Positions 15,859 through 24,327 of a DNA stretch of 32,622 nt are shown here, piece by piece. Below the pieces are notes generated by a model. The model was not told where the DNA came from. It did not search any database and saw only the letters and a list, made by a program, of their open reading frames with translations. The first letter of the stretch is position 1, and every line of letters begins with the position of its first letter. The DNA lies in the NCBI GenBank assembly GCA_934486825.1, contig CAKSQF010000023.1, positions 1 to 32,622 on the forward strand. Reading direction: 5' to 3'. Source of the stretch: an uncultured Eubacteriales bacterium. GTDB taxonomy: Bacteria; Bacillota; Clostridia; Oscillospirales; CAG-272. The position numbers were made by a program, and so were the translations under genes.

Positions 15859-17535
15859 TTATTCAACCGAAATCGTGTAATAATAGAGCGGCTGTCCGCC
15901 TTTGATTACCGACACTTCAACATCGTCGCCGAGCCTTTTTCTGAGAGAGGCAGCAGCAAGGTTTGCCTCATCTTCTTTGACATCCTCGCCGTAAAAAAGG
16001 GTAATAAATGAAGCATCACCCATATTGTCTGTCATTTTTTCAAAGCACTCTTCCTTGCTGTCGGTAACATAGCGGACCTTATGATTGACAAGTCCAAGTA
16101 TCTGCCCTGCTTTTATCTTATTCCCGTCAAACTCACTGTCACGTGCCGCAAATGTCATTTCAAGCGTTGTAACAGATGTTGCCGCCTCTTCCATCAGAGC
16201 GGTATTTTCATCGGGGCTGAGCTCCGAATCAAACGCGAGCATTGCCGAAACGCCCTGAGGAACACTCACGGTGGGGATTACAATTACATTTTTGTCCTTG
16301 CACAGATTTGCGCATTGTGTTGCAACAAGGCATATATTGCTGTTATTGGGAAGAAGGTATACCACTTCGGATGAAACGGTATTAACAGCATTAAGCAGTT
16401 GCTCGGTGGACGGATTCATTGTCTGCCCGCCGAACACAAAGGCATCTACTCCAAGATCGGCAAACACGTCCTTTATTCCGTCACCGGGGGTGACCGCCAC
16501 AAAACCGTACTTTTTTTCGGGAGCAGCCGGTTTGCTTTCATGTCCCTTTGTTTTATCGGCACCGGCTTCCGTCACAAGCTCTGTGTGCTGGTTACGCATG
16601 TTTTCGACTTTGACTGTAAACAGTGTGCCGTATCTGAGCGCCTCTGACAGGACTTTTCCCGGATCCTTTGTATGAACATGGACCTTGATTATTTCTTCGT
16701 CATCAACAAAAACCGCACTATCTCCCACCGAATGAATAAATCTGCGGAATTCATCAACCTTATTCTCTCCGACAAACGCTTCCGATTTTGTTACTATACA
16801 CTCGGTACAATACGGATTTTCGATATTTTCGGTATCAAACTGTGCGAAATCGGCTTTTAGTGATGTTTCGTGCTCGGAATCGCTCCCGATAACCGGCTTA
16901 CCCTTAAGTGCAAGAAGCATGCCCTCAACTATACAGACAAAACCCGCTCCACCGGCGTCAACAACATTTGCCTGTTTCAGAACCGGCAGCATTTCCGGAG
17001 TCCTGCGCAAAGTGTCTTCAGCCGCCGAAAGAAGGTGTTCGAAAAAGAGAACGATCTTACAGTCTTCGTTTGCCGAAACAAACTGCATACAGGCTTCTAC
17101 ACTCTTTCTCATTACAGTCAGTATTGTTCCCTCTGTCGGGAACTGAACGGCTTTATACGCTTCCTCAACACCCGAACGGAGTGCACTCACAAGTTCGGAT
17201 GCATTAACGCTCTTCTTTTCCCTGAAGCCTTTTGCAACACCTCTGAAAAAGAGTGCAAGAATAACGCCCGAATTGCCGCGCGCCGATTTCAAAAACTGCT
17301 TTGCGATTTTATCGGAACAATCTGCCAACGAACCCTCTGCGGAACAATCCGCTGTTCTCGCGGGACCCATTGTCATACTCATGTTTGACCCGGTATCTCC
17401 GTCGGGAACGGGAAAAACATTCAACTCATTTATTTCCGATTTACGATTATTTATTGCATTCGCACCGGACGCAACAGCACAAAGGTAATCACTGCAATCA
17501 AAAATCGTTTTTTTCTTACTTTCTGTCAGACCCAT
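15859..17535 (-). CDS. fakA: DAK2-domain protein, fatty acid kinase FakA/YloV family
   Basis: FakA phosphorylates fatty acids presented by a DegV/FakB carrier, giving acyl-phosphate for phospholipid synthesis. The N-terminal DAK2 kinase domain carries the metal/phosphate motif FPVPDGDTGSN (about 41-51), SARGNSGVIL and EGTILTV. A middle domain (YCTECIV, DSAVFVDDEEIIKVHVHT) and a C-terminal part with a MNPST motif (FGGQTMNPSTEQLL) complete the usual ~550-aa architecture. I chose the ATG at 17535, about 10 nt after AGAGGA (558 aa). It has its own promoter just after the degV terminator. The only DHA-kinase resemblance is the DAK2 fold; no DhaK partner is near. Confidence 0.92.
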   Translation of the reverse strand: MGLTESKKKTIFDCSDYLCAVASGANAINNRKSEINELNVFPVPDGDTGSNMSMTMGPARTADCSAEGSLADCSDKIAKQFLKSARGNSGVILALFFRGVAKGFREKKSVNASELVSALRSGVEEAYKAVQFPTEGTILTVMRKSVEACMQFVSANEDCKIVLFFEHLLSAAEDTLRRTPEMLPVLKQANVVDAGGAGFVCIVEGMLLALKGKPVIGSDSEHETSLKADFAQFDTENIENPYCTECIVTKSEAFVGENKVDEFRRFIHSVGDSAVFVDDEEIIKVHVHTKDPGKVLSEALRYGTLFTVKVENMRNQHTELVTEAGADKTKGHESKPAAPEKKYGFVAVTPGDGIKDVFADLGVDAFVFGGQTMNPSTEQLLNAVNTVSSEVVYLLPNNSNICLVATQCANLCKDKNVIVIPTVSVPQGVSAMLAFDSELSPDENTALMEEAATSVTTLEMTFAARDSEFDGNKIKAGQILGLVNHKVRYVTDSKEECFEKMTDNMGDASFITLFYGEDVKEDEANLAAASLRKRLGDDVEVSVIKGGQPLYYYTISVE

Positions 17536-17584
17536 AGCAAAGAATCCTCTCAAATAAATTCAATACATACACACCCGATTAGTT

Positions 17585-17612
17585 ATTTTACCACAAATAT
17601 AAAAAAAGTCAA
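17585..17612 (-). promoter_or_regulatory. Sigma-A promoter of fakA
   Basis: Minus-strand TTGACT (complement of 17607-17612), 16-nt spacer, TAAAAT (complement of 17585-17590), with TGTGG before the -10 exactly as in the Spo0A-C promoter. It lies between the degV terminator and fakA. Confidence 0.7.
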
Positions 17613-17623
17613 GAGTTATTTGA

Positions 17624-17648
17624 CGAAAAAAGCGACAGATCGCTTTTT
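17624..17648 (-). terminator. Terminator of the purB-DAHP synthase-degV operon
   Basis: On the minus strand A-run, AGCGA, 4-nt loop, TCGCT, T-run (stem 17631-17635 with 17640-17644, extended by A/T pairs). It begins immediately after the degV stop codon. Confidence 0.85.
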
Positions 17649-17649
17649 T

Positions 17650-18522
17650 TCATTCTTTTTCCCGAAATATTATGCCTATAACGTGAGGTCCGCTGTGTGA
17701 GCTGACAATAGGATTGATTCTGAAAAATGATGCGGGCGGATATCCGCAAAGCTTTTCCATTGCATCCGACATGATGTCGGCATCTTTTTCGACACTCCCG
17801 TACACCACACAGTAAGGACTTTTATCTTCCATCTCGTTTATTACTTTCAGCGCAATTTTAGAGTAGATCTTTTTTTCTCCTCTGACCATATCGCTGTTCA
17901 CTATTTTGTGATCGTAAATTCTCATAATCGGCTTGATTCCGAGCGTTTCACCGACGAAAGCCAGAGCCCCCGGGATCCGACCGGATCTCTGAGCATATTT
18001 CAACGTAAACGGGACGAAATAGATAACGCTGTGTTCTATTTCATTATTCATGAAGCGCAGTATATCGTCGTATGACGATCCGGATTCTTCCATTTCAACG
18101 GCGCGCATGACGGTGTACCCGTAACCTCCGGTATATGTTCTGCTGTCGATAATATCAACTGTGAACATATCCTTTGCTTCCGGATGATTCACAAAAAAAT
18201 CATTTTTTGCCGCAACGGCATTTCCGACCGTTGCAGACGCTTCGGCATTTATAAGCGTAACTATCACATGCCGGTATCTTTCCGAGTAAAGTTGTTCGAA
18301 TACATCGGAAAATTCAAAAAAAGTAAGCTGAGATGTGGTCGGTATTTCATCGGTATCCGCAAGTTCTTTGTAAAAGTCCTCATTGGACATATCAACACGG
18401 CTTGTGAAGCCCTTATCGCCCAATGTAACCTTGTAGTTCATAACAAGAAGATTTTCATGCTGATTTTCATAGTCAACAGTTATATCGCTTGCCGAATCGG
18501 TAACAAATTTTATTTTATTCAT
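17650..18522 (-). CDS. degV: DegV family fatty-acid-binding protein (FakB-like)
   Basis: DegV/FakB proteins hold a fatty acid in a hydrophobic tunnel and present it to FakA. The opening IKFVTDSASDITVDY, the TTSQ motif near residue 62 (PTTSQLTFFEF), SRTYTGGYG, LKYAQRSGRI and the C-terminal SSHSGPHVIGIIF are all typical. The length, 290 aa, is normal. It is the last gene of a purB/DAHP synthase operon but ends less than 120 bp from fakA, so the pair probably works together (inference from family and location). Confidence 0.93.
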   Translation of the reverse strand: MNKIKFVTDSASDITVDYENQHENLLVMNYKVTLGDKGFTSRVDMSNEDFYKELADTDEIPTTSQLTFFEFSDVFEQLYSERYRHVIVTLINAEASATVGNAVAAKNDFFVNHPEAKDMFTVDIIDSRTYTGGYGYTVMRAVEMEESGSSYDDILRFMNNEIEHSVIYFVPFTLKYAQRSGRIPGALAFVGETLGIKPIMRIYDHKIVNSDMVRGEKKIYSKIALKVINEMEDKSPYCVVYGSVEKDADIMSDAMEKLCGYPPASFFRINPIVSSHSGPHVIGIIFREKE

Positions 18523-18561
18523 ATATCATATACATCCCGTTTTTTATTTTTATCCTGTGTT

Positions 18562-19590
18562 TTATATCAGATCGGCTACATCAAGTATGAGCTTCTCGGT
18601 TTTTTCCCATCCGAGACACGGATCGGTAATTGATTTGCCGAAAATTCCTTCGCCGATTTTCTGTGCTCCGTCCTCGATATAGCTTTCTATCATAAATCCC
18701 TTAACCATTTTGCTTATATCGTTATTATGGCGGCATGAGTGGAGGACTTCCTTCACTATTCTCGGTTGTTCAAGCGGGTTCTTGCCGGAATTTGCATGGT
18801 TTGTGTCAACAATCACACCCATATTACTGAGATTCCTTGCGGCATACATCGTATACAGCCTTGCAAGATCCTCATAATGATAATTCGGCATTGATGTTCC
18901 GTGTGCATCGACATACCCGCGGAGTATCGCATGCGTGTACGGATTTCCGGTCGTGTTGACCTCCCATCCTCTGTATATAAACGAATGGGCATGTTGTCCT
19001 GCCGTTATCGAGTTCATCATCACTCCGAGATCTCCGCCCGTAGGATTCTTCATGCCGACAGGTGTATCAAGACCTGAAGCGAGCAATCTGTGCTCCTGAT
19101 TTTCCGTCGATCTTGCGCCGACCGCAATATATGAAAGAAGATCGGACAGGTAACGATGGTTTGCGGGATAAAGCATTTCGTCGGCTGACGACAGACCTGT
19201 TTCATCAAGGACTCTCGCGTGAAGCTGTCTTATCGCGATTATTCCCTTATAAATATCGGGCTTTTCCTCCGGAACAGGCTGATGCATCATTCCTTTGTAG
19301 CCGTCCCCGGTCGTCCTCGGCTTATTGGTATACACACGCGGTATCAGAATGAGTTTATCTTTTACAATGTCCTGCATCTTTTTGAGCCGGTAGACATATT
19401 CCATCACGCTGTCTTCCCTGTCTGCCGAACACGGTCCGATAACAAGCAGCATCTTACTGCTCTTCCCTTCAAAAACCGCACGAACCTGTTCATCGCGCAG
19501 CTTCTTCGCCTCCACCGCCTGCCCGGTAAGAGGATACTTCTCTTTCATATCCATAGGAATCGGAAGTTTTCTTATAAATTCCATTGACAT
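18562..19590 (-). CDS. aroF: 3-deoxy-7-phosphoheptulonate (DAHP) synthase, class I AroG/F type
   Basis: It condenses phosphoenolpyruvate and erythrose-4-phosphate, the first step to aromatic amino acids. Type I motifs are clear: VIGPCSADRED, PRVYTNKPRTTGDGYKG (KPRT binding), GARSTENQEHR, VGMKNPTGGDLG, VDTNHANSGKNP and the C-terminal GKSITDPCLGW. At 342 aa it lacks a separate chorismate mutase or ACT domain. The ATG at 19590 lies 8 nt after AGAGGA. It sits 36 nt after purB and 39 nt before degV. aroF versus aroG naming depends on feedback specificity, which cannot be read here. Confidence 0.94.
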   Translation of the reverse strand: MSMEFIRKLPIPMDMKEKYPLTGQAVEAKKLRDEQVRAVFEGKSSKMLLVIGPCSADREDSVMEYVYRLKKMQDIVKDKLILIPRVYTNKPRTTGDGYKGMMHQPVPEEKPDIYKGIIAIRQLHARVLDETGLSSADEMLYPANHRYLSDLLSYIAVGARSTENQEHRLLASGLDTPVGMKNPTGGDLGVMMNSITAGQHAHSFIYRGWEVNTTGNPYTHAILRGYVDAHGTSMPNYHYEDLARLYTMYAARNLSNMGVIVDTNHANSGKNPLEQPRIVKEVLHSCRHNNDISKMVKGFMIESYIEDGAQKIGEGIFGKSITDPCLGWEKTEKLILDVADLI

Positions 19591-19626
19591 TTTATTATTC
19601 CTCTGCTTCTTTATGTGTTTTCGATC

Positions 19627-21066
19627 TCAGACTCTGAGCTCAACAGACACATTTTCATTATAATTTCTCCGTATAACCGGCTCTGCCACATTTTTCACAA
19701 ACAATTCCGTCTGCTCCTCAGCCCTGCCGATAAAGCGTGAAGGATCAAGTTCATCAACAATCTCCTGCTTTGTAACGGGAAACATCGGGTCATCGGCTAT
19801 GCGTTCGATAAGGTCGGTGTGACCGCCTTCAAGTTTTACTTTTTTTGCGGCGGCAAATGAATGTTCGCGGAGACGTTCGTGAAGCTCCTGTCTGTTCCCG
19901 CCCTTTTTGACAGAAAGCATCATAATGTTTTCGGTCGCCATATAAGGCAGTTTTTCCATTACACGGCGTTCTATTACTTTATCATAAACAACCAGCCCGC
20001 CGCTGACATTGATATATATATTGAGAATAGCGTCAACCGCGAGAAAAGCCTCTGCGACAGCTACACGTTTATTTGCCGAATCATCAAGCGTCCTTTCAAA
20101 CCACTGAGTAGCGGCGGTATATGACGGATTCTGACAATCGGCAATAACATAACGTGCGAGGGAACAAATGCGTTCCGACCTCATCGGATTGCGCTTATAA
20201 GGCATTGCAGATGATCCGATCTGATTTTTTTCAAGCGGCTCCTCCATCTCCTCAAATGATTGAAGGATTCGAAGATCCGTCGCAAACTTATGCGACGACT
20301 GAGCAAATCCTGACAAAACGGACAGAAAATATGAATCCACCTTTCTGGAATATGTCTGACCGGACACCGGCACGCACTTCTCAAATCCCATTTCTTCTGC
20401 GATCAATTCCTCAAGTCTGTCAATTTTACTGCTGTCACCGTCAAAAAGCTCGCAGAACGACGCCTGTGTTCCGGTTGTTCCCTTGGAACCGAGCAATTTC
20501 AGATTCTTAAGTTGATATTCAAGATTTTCCACATCCATGACAAGTTCATTCATCCAAAGTGTTGCACGCTTACCGACGGTCGTCAACTGAGCAGGCTGAA
20601 GATGGGTATACGCAAGGCAAGGCATTTTTTTATACCTCATCGCGAACTCGGACAGATTTTTCAGAACCACAGCAGCCTTCTTAAGCAAAAGCTCCGATGC
20701 TCTGCGCAAAACGATCACGTCCGTATTGTCTCCGACATAGCAGGATGTTGCTCCGAGGTGAATTATTCCCGCTGCCTTCGGGCACTGAACACCATAGGCG
20801 TACACATGCGACATCACATCATGACGCACAAGCCTTTCCCGTTCTTCGGCAACATCATAATTTATATCATCGGCATGAGAAACAAGCTCTTCGACCTGTT
20901 CATCGGTAATATCAAGTCCGAGCTTTTGTTCCGCCTTTGCAAGTGCTATCCACAGTTTTCTCCACGTTCTGAATTTAAATTCTTCCGAAAACAGATACTG
21001 CATCTCATCCGACGCATAGCGTGTTGAAAAAGGAGATATATATTTCCTTCTTGAATCAGTGCTCAT
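19627..21066 (-). CDS. purB: Adenylosuccinate lyase
   Basis: It cleaves adenylosuccinate and SAICAR to release fumarate in purine synthesis. Signature SSAMPYKRNP lies near residues 285-294, with TSCYVGDNTD, AYTHLQPAQLTTVGKR and GSKGTTGTQASF upstream. The 479-aa length fits the larger clostridial form. ATG 21066 is chosen because AGG lies 9 nt upstream; a longer TTG reading overlaps that site. It heads the purB-DAHP synthase-degV operon. The leader is only about 60 nt, too short for a purine riboswitch. Confidence 0.96.
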   Translation of the reverse strand: MSTDSRRKYISPFSTRYASDEMQYLFSEEFKFRTWRKLWIALAKAEQKLGLDITDEQVEELVSHADDINYDVAEERERLVRHDVMSHVYAYGVQCPKAAGIIHLGATSCYVGDNTDVIVLRRASELLLKKAAVVLKNLSEFAMRYKKMPCLAYTHLQPAQLTTVGKRATLWMNELVMDVENLEYQLKNLKLLGSKGTTGTQASFCELFDGDSSKIDRLEELIAEEMGFEKCVPVSGQTYSRKVDSYFLSVLSGFAQSSHKFATDLRILQSFEEMEEPLEKNQIGSSAMPYKRNPMRSERICSLARYVIADCQNPSYTAATQWFERTLDDSANKRVAVAEAFLAVDAILNIYINVSGGLVVYDKVIERRVMEKLPYMATENIMMLSVKKGGNRQELHERLREHSFAAAKKVKLEGGHTDLIERIADDPMFPVTKQEIVDELDPSRFIGRAEEQTELFVKNVAEPVIRRNYNENVSVELRV

Positions 21067-21130
21067 AGTTGTTATCCTCAATCGATCTTTTCATTTACAT
21101 GGCAGACAAATCCGCCCACCAACAACACAG

Positions 21131-21159
21131 AGTATACCATAATAAATGCATACTGTCAA
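21131..21159 (-). promoter_or_regulatory. Sigma-A promoter of the purB operon
   Basis: Minus-strand TTGACA (complement of 21154-21159), 17-nt spacer, TATACT (complement of 21131-21136) with TGG extended -10. Confidence 0.8.
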
Positions 21160-21287
21160 GTATACTAACCGACGATTGTTTTATTGACGCCACAACTTAT
21201 TTTGTATTTTGTCACAAGACCGTATAGACTGTGTCAAAACATGTTGAATTTCATATCATAAAAACAGGAGTCACACTCCGATTCATA

Positions 21288-21572
21288 ATGAAAAAAGAAA
21301 GGATTGACGCAAACGTGGATAATTCCAGAAATTGCCTGTACAGAAATCTCAGATATCAGAACAGAAGCCATTTTGAACAGACCCGTGCACCCCGTGCCGA
21401 AGAAAAAAACACTGACAGATGTGAATATCCGTCATTGGCAATGGTATATATGCCGTTTCAGGAATGGACAGAATTATACGGATATAAAGCAGCTCTGTGT
21501 AACGGAACACTCTTCAAACAACTTAACAAACCGTTCCTTGCCGGAAAAAGAGGAGGGCGTACAGGATGCTGA
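21288..21572 (+). CDS. cotJA: Spore coat associated protein CotJA
   Basis: The 94-aa frame has the CotJA core in its second half: a short SLAMVYMPFQEWTELY block followed by ALCNGTLFKQLNKPF. The basic N-terminal half is variable, as in the family. It overlaps cotJB by 7 nt. The ATG at 21288 has an AGGAG 17 nt upstream that can fold into a GGAGT/ACTCC hairpin (21267-21279), so translation start is not clear-cut; GTG 21315 is an alternative. CATATCATA at 21252-21260 resembles a mother-cell sigma-K -10, weak evidence only. Confidence 0.85.
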   Translation: MKKERIDANVDNSRNCLYRNLRYQNRSHFEQTRAPRAEEKNTDRCEYPSLAMVYMPFQEWTELYGYKAALCNGTLFKQLNKPFLAGKRGGRTGC

Positions 21573-21853
21573 TACAAACAGAAACCGGATGCAACACAAA
21601 AAATGCCGATCGCATAATTCTTCTGAGAGAGATACAGGATCTGAATTTTGCTGTAATAGAAGCAAATCTGTATCTTGATGCATATGAAAACACACAAGCT
21701 CTTGAATACAAAGAAAAAGCGATCGAAGAGCTTGCATCGAAAGTAGAGTCGTATGAAAAGAAATACGGACCGCTCACAATGTACGGAAAAACCGAAGAAG
21801 AGCAAAATGCATGGATAACGACACCATGGCCGTGGGAAAGCGAGGCAAACTGA
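21566..21853 (+). CDS. cotJB: Spore coat protein CotJB
   Basis: A 95-aa protein with the CotJB pattern: LLREIQDLNFAVIEANLYLD, a central helix, YEKKYGPLTMYG and the C-terminal WITTPWPWE. AGGAGG lies 9 nt before the ATG. It stands between cotJA (overlapping) and cotJC (1-nt gap), the standard cotJABC order. It is an inner spore coat component made in the mother cell. Confidence 0.95.
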   Translation: MLIQTETGCNTKNADRIILLREIQDLNFAVIEANLYLDAYENTQALEYKEKAIEELASKVESYEKKYGPLTMYGKTEEEQNAWITTPWPWESEAN

Positions 21854-21854
21854 A

Positions 21855-22463
21855 ATGTGGATTTATCAAAAAAATCTTGAATACCCCGTAAAAATAAAGA
21901 ATCCGAATCCCGCATATGCAAAAATAATTATCAGTCAGGTCGGCGGACCGGACGGTGAAGCGGGTGCGGCAACAAGATATCTGCAACAGAGATACGCAAT
22001 GCCCGACCGACGTGTAATGGGAATGCTGACAGATATCGGAACAGAAGAGCTGGCACATCTTGAAATCGTATCAACAATCATCCATCAGCTCACACGCAAC
22101 ATGACCGAAGAGCAGATAAAACAAAGCGGATTTGACACATATTTTGTAGATCATACTGCCGGTGTATACCCGCAGTTTGCATCTGGTGTCCCGTTTACGG
22201 CATCAACGCTTCAGGTAACGGGTGATGTCTTCGCAGATCTTAATGAAGACCTTGCAGCAGAGCAAAAAGCACGTCTGACATACGACAATATTTTACGTCT
22301 TATTGATGATCCCGATGTCCGCGACCCTATCAAGTTTTTACGTGCAAGAGAAATAGTTCACTATCAGCGTTTCGGCGATGCCATACGTCTCACGCAGGAG
22401 AAGTTTGAAGACAAAAACAACTTCTATGCATACAATCCCGCCTTTGACCGAAACGGTTGCTGA
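21855..22463 (+). CDS. cotJC: Spore coat protein CotJC, manganese-catalase-like
   Basis: The 202-aa protein belongs to the manganese catalase superfamily found in spore coats. It keeps the four-helix ferritin-like features: EAGAATRYLQQRYAMPDRR, IGTEELAHLEIV with metal-binding Glu and His, DLAAEQKARLTYD and REIVHYQRFGDAIRL. The C-terminal YAYNPAFD is typical. It closes the operon before a 17-bp terminator stem. Confidence 0.96.
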   Translation: MWIYQKNLEYPVKIKNPNPAYAKIIISQVGGPDGEAGAATRYLQQRYAMPDRRVMGMLTDIGTEELAHLEIVSTIIHQLTRNMTEEQIKQSGFDTYFVDHTAGVYPQFASGVPFTASTLQVTGDVFADLNEDLAAEQKARLTYDNILRLIDDPDVRDPIKFLRAREIVHYQRFGDAIRLTQEKFEDKNNFYAYNPAFDRNGC

Positions 22464-22465
22464 AC

Positions 22466-22506
22466 AACAAAAGAGTCGATTGAAAAAACAATCGACTCTT
22501 TTGTTT
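22466..22506. terminator. Strong terminator after cotJC
   Basis: A perfect 17-bp stem (22466-22482 with 22489-22505) with a 6-A loop ends in TTTTGTTT and starts 3 nt after the cotJC stop. Confidence 0.9.
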
Positions 22507-22513
22507 ATCAGTA

Positions 22514-22542
22514 TTGACATATACGACAGACCGTGCTAAAAT
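22514..22542 (+). promoter_or_regulatory. Sigma-A promoter of the shikimate-kinase-like gene
   Basis: TTGACA (22514-22519), 17-nt spacer, TAAAAT (22537-22542) with TGC before the -10. It begins 8 nt after the cotJ terminator. Confidence 0.8.
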
Positions 22543-22580
22543 TGAAAAGGCAACAGTCAAAATGAAAGGTAAAAGCCCGA

Positions 22581-23087
22581 ATGAACAACAACATTATTCT
22601 CATCGGAATGCCGGGAAGCGGAAAAAGCACAGTCGGCATAGTTCTCGCAAAAGATCTCGGCATGCAGTTTATTGATGTCGATCTTGTCATACAAAAATCA
22701 CAAAACGAATTGCTTCAAAAAACTCTTGACAGACTCGGACCGGACAAATTTATTGAACTTGAAGCCGACATAGTGTGCACTCTGAATCCGACCGACTGCG
22801 TTATTTCCCCCGGCGGATCAGCCGTTCTTACAGACCGCGGAGCAAAGCATCTCAAGAGTCTCGGGAAAACGGTCTATCTGAAAAGCTCACCCGATCTGCT
22901 TCTTGCACACATAAAAAATCTTTCCTCACGCGGTATAGCAATAAAGCCGGGGCAGACCTTTATGGATCTGTACAATTACAGAGCGCCGATTTACGAAAAA
23001 TACGCGGATATTACTGTAGACACGGACGGCAAAACACTCGCGCAGACAGTCTCTGCCATTGAAAAATTGCTGAAACACCGCAAGTAA
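22581..23087 (+). CDS. aroK: Shikimate kinase-like P-loop protein (divergent)
   Basis: The 168-aa protein has the shikimate kinase layout: Walker A GMPGSGKST near residues 9-17, FIDVDLVI (shikimate-binding Asp), CVISPGGSAV and a C-terminal NYRAPIYEKYADITVD with the conserved Arg. However the usual FRELE is FIELE (Arg lost), the GGG motif is GGS, and the lid RPLL is replaced by RGIAIKPG. Shikimate binding may therefore be altered. It stands alone between a promoter and a terminator, with a DAHP synthase about 3 kb away as the only pathway neighbour. Call: family certain, substrate uncertain. Confidence 0.8.
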   Translation: MNNNIILIGMPGSGKSTVGIVLAKDLGMQFIDVDLVIQKSQNELLQKTLDRLGPDKFIELEADIVCTLNPTDCVISPGGSAVLTDRGAKHLKSLGKTVYLKSSPDLLLAHIKNLSSRGIAIKPGQTFMDLYNYRAPIYEKYADITVDTDGKTLAQTVSAIEKLLKHRK

Positions 23088-23121
23088 CCGCATTACAAAA
23101 AAACACATTCCGAAAAAACAT

Positions 23122-23165
23122 AAAAAACCTGCCGCATCAGGCTCTCGCCGATGCGACAGGTTTTT
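23122..23165. terminator. Bidirectional terminator between aroK-like gene and asnA
   Basis: The arms 23122-23138 and 23150-23165 pair with one C:A mismatch and carry an A-run on one side and a T-run on the other, fitting two convergent genes. Confidence 0.85.
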
Positions 23166-23186
23166 CGTTATGACTATTGCATCATT

Positions 23187-24194
23187 TCAGAGTATATCTA
23201 TTCCCGACTCCTTACATGCCTTGCGAAGGTCTTCCGGCCATATTGAAAACTGCACTTCACCTATATGTGCCTTCTCGAGAATAAGCATACATATGCGTGA
23301 CTGTCCTATCCCGCCTCCGACAGTGAGCGGATATATTCCGTCAAGTATTGATCTGTGATATACAAATCTTTCGCGTTCGGTTTCACCCGTTATTTCAAGC
23401 TGTTTTTTCAATGATTCCGCATCGACCCGTATGCCCATTGATGAGACCTCAAGTGCGGCGGAAAGAGTCGGGTCCCATATCAGTATATCGCCGTTAAGCG
23501 ACCAATCATCATAGTCGGGAGCACGTCCGTCGTGTTTTCTGCCGCTTTTCAGTTTTCCTCCGATCTGCGTAAGAAGAACCGTCTTATATTTTTTACATAC
23601 AGCATTTTCACGTTCTTTCGGGGTCTTGTTCGGATACATATCCTCAAGCTCCTGAGTTGAGATGCAGAATACATCCTCACATATCACATTTGTCAGCGAA
23701 GGATATCTTGCATTGATAAGTCGCTTTGTATAAGCAAGTACTTTTACAATCTCCTTTGCAACCGAAAGAAGATAGTCAGTTGTGCGTTCTTCTCTTCTGA
23801 TAACCTTTTCCCAGTCCCACTGGTCAACAAAAATCGAATGGGTATTATCGACATCATCATCGCGCCTTATTGCGTTCATATCGGTATATATTCCCTCTCC
23901 CGGTTCATATCCGAAATCGTAAAGCGTCATACGTTTCCACTTTGCAAGCGACTGAACAACTTCTCCGACGCCGTCAATCTCCTTCATTGTAAAATGGACC
24001 TTTCTCTCAACGCCGTTCAAATCATCATTTATACCGCTCTCGCGGGTAACGATGATCGGTGCCGTTACACGGTCAAGATTTAGTACTCTGCTAAGCTCAA
24101 GCTGAAATGTATCCTTTATGAGCTTTATTGCCTTCTGCGTATCACGCGGAGATATCCTGCTCGAATAATTCTGAGGAATATACAGTTTTTTCAT
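23187..24194 (-). CDS. asnA: Aspartate-ammonia ligase (asparagine synthetase A)
   Basis: An ammonia-dependent, ATP-using enzyme making asparagine from aspartate, with a class II tRNA-synthetase-like fold. Typical blocks are RVTAPIIV, GINDDLNGVERKV, AKWKRMTLYDFG, GEGIYTDMNAIRRDD, HSIFVDQWDWE and the C-terminal LTVGGGIGQSR. Length 335 aa is normal. AGAGG precedes the ATG by 10 nt, but that ribosome site directly follows the U-tract of a terminator, so expression must pass through it or use an unseen promoter. Confidence 0.96.
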   Translation of the reverse strand: MKKLYIPQNYSSRISPRDTQKAIKLIKDTFQLELSRVLNLDRVTAPIIVTRESGINDDLNGVERKVHFTMKEIDGVGEVVQSLAKWKRMTLYDFGYEPGEGIYTDMNAIRRDDDVDNTHSIFVDQWDWEKVIRREERTTDYLLSVAKEIVKVLAYTKRLINARYPSLTNVICEDVFCISTQELEDMYPNKTPKERENAVCKKYKTVLLTQIGGKLKSGRKHDGRAPDYDDWSLNGDILIWDPTLSAALEVSSMGIRVDAESLKKQLEITGETERERFVYHRSILDGIYPLTVGGGIGQSRICMLILEKAHIGEVQFSIWPEDLRKACKESGIDIL

Positions 24195-24212
24195 AAAAGT
24201 CGTACCTCTTGT

Positions 24213-24261
24213 AAAAAATTAAAAAACATTGCGGCACCGCCATTCTCAGGCAATGCCGCAA
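24213..24261 (-). terminator. Terminator or attenuator directly before asnA
   Basis: A 13-bp stem with two G-U pairs (24229-24241 with 24249-24261, 7-nt loop) is followed on the minus strand by TTTTTTAATTTTTT (complement of 24213-24226). The asnA ATG lies only 18 nt further on. It may just end the SleB-like transcript, or attenuate asnA. A second copy of AATGCCGC (24315-24322 repeats 24252-24259) could provide competing pairing. Confidence 0.75.
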
Positions 24262-24327
24262 AAACAACCATCGAATAAAAATATGAATCAAAATTCTGAC
24301 ATATCGGCTGATCGAATGCCGCTCGGA

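Noticed and set aside
15859..17535. Dihydroxyacetone kinase
   Set aside because: The gene has the long FakA/YloV architecture and lies by degV; no DhaK or phosphotransfer partner is present.
21304..21678. Alternative 124-aa frame across cotJA and cotJB
   Set aside because: The overlapping frames match CotJA and CotJB; this one matches nothing.
24195..24327. T-box riboswitch before asnA
   Set aside because: Only about 130 nt separate the genes and I see no specifier stem or T-box sequence; the space is too short.
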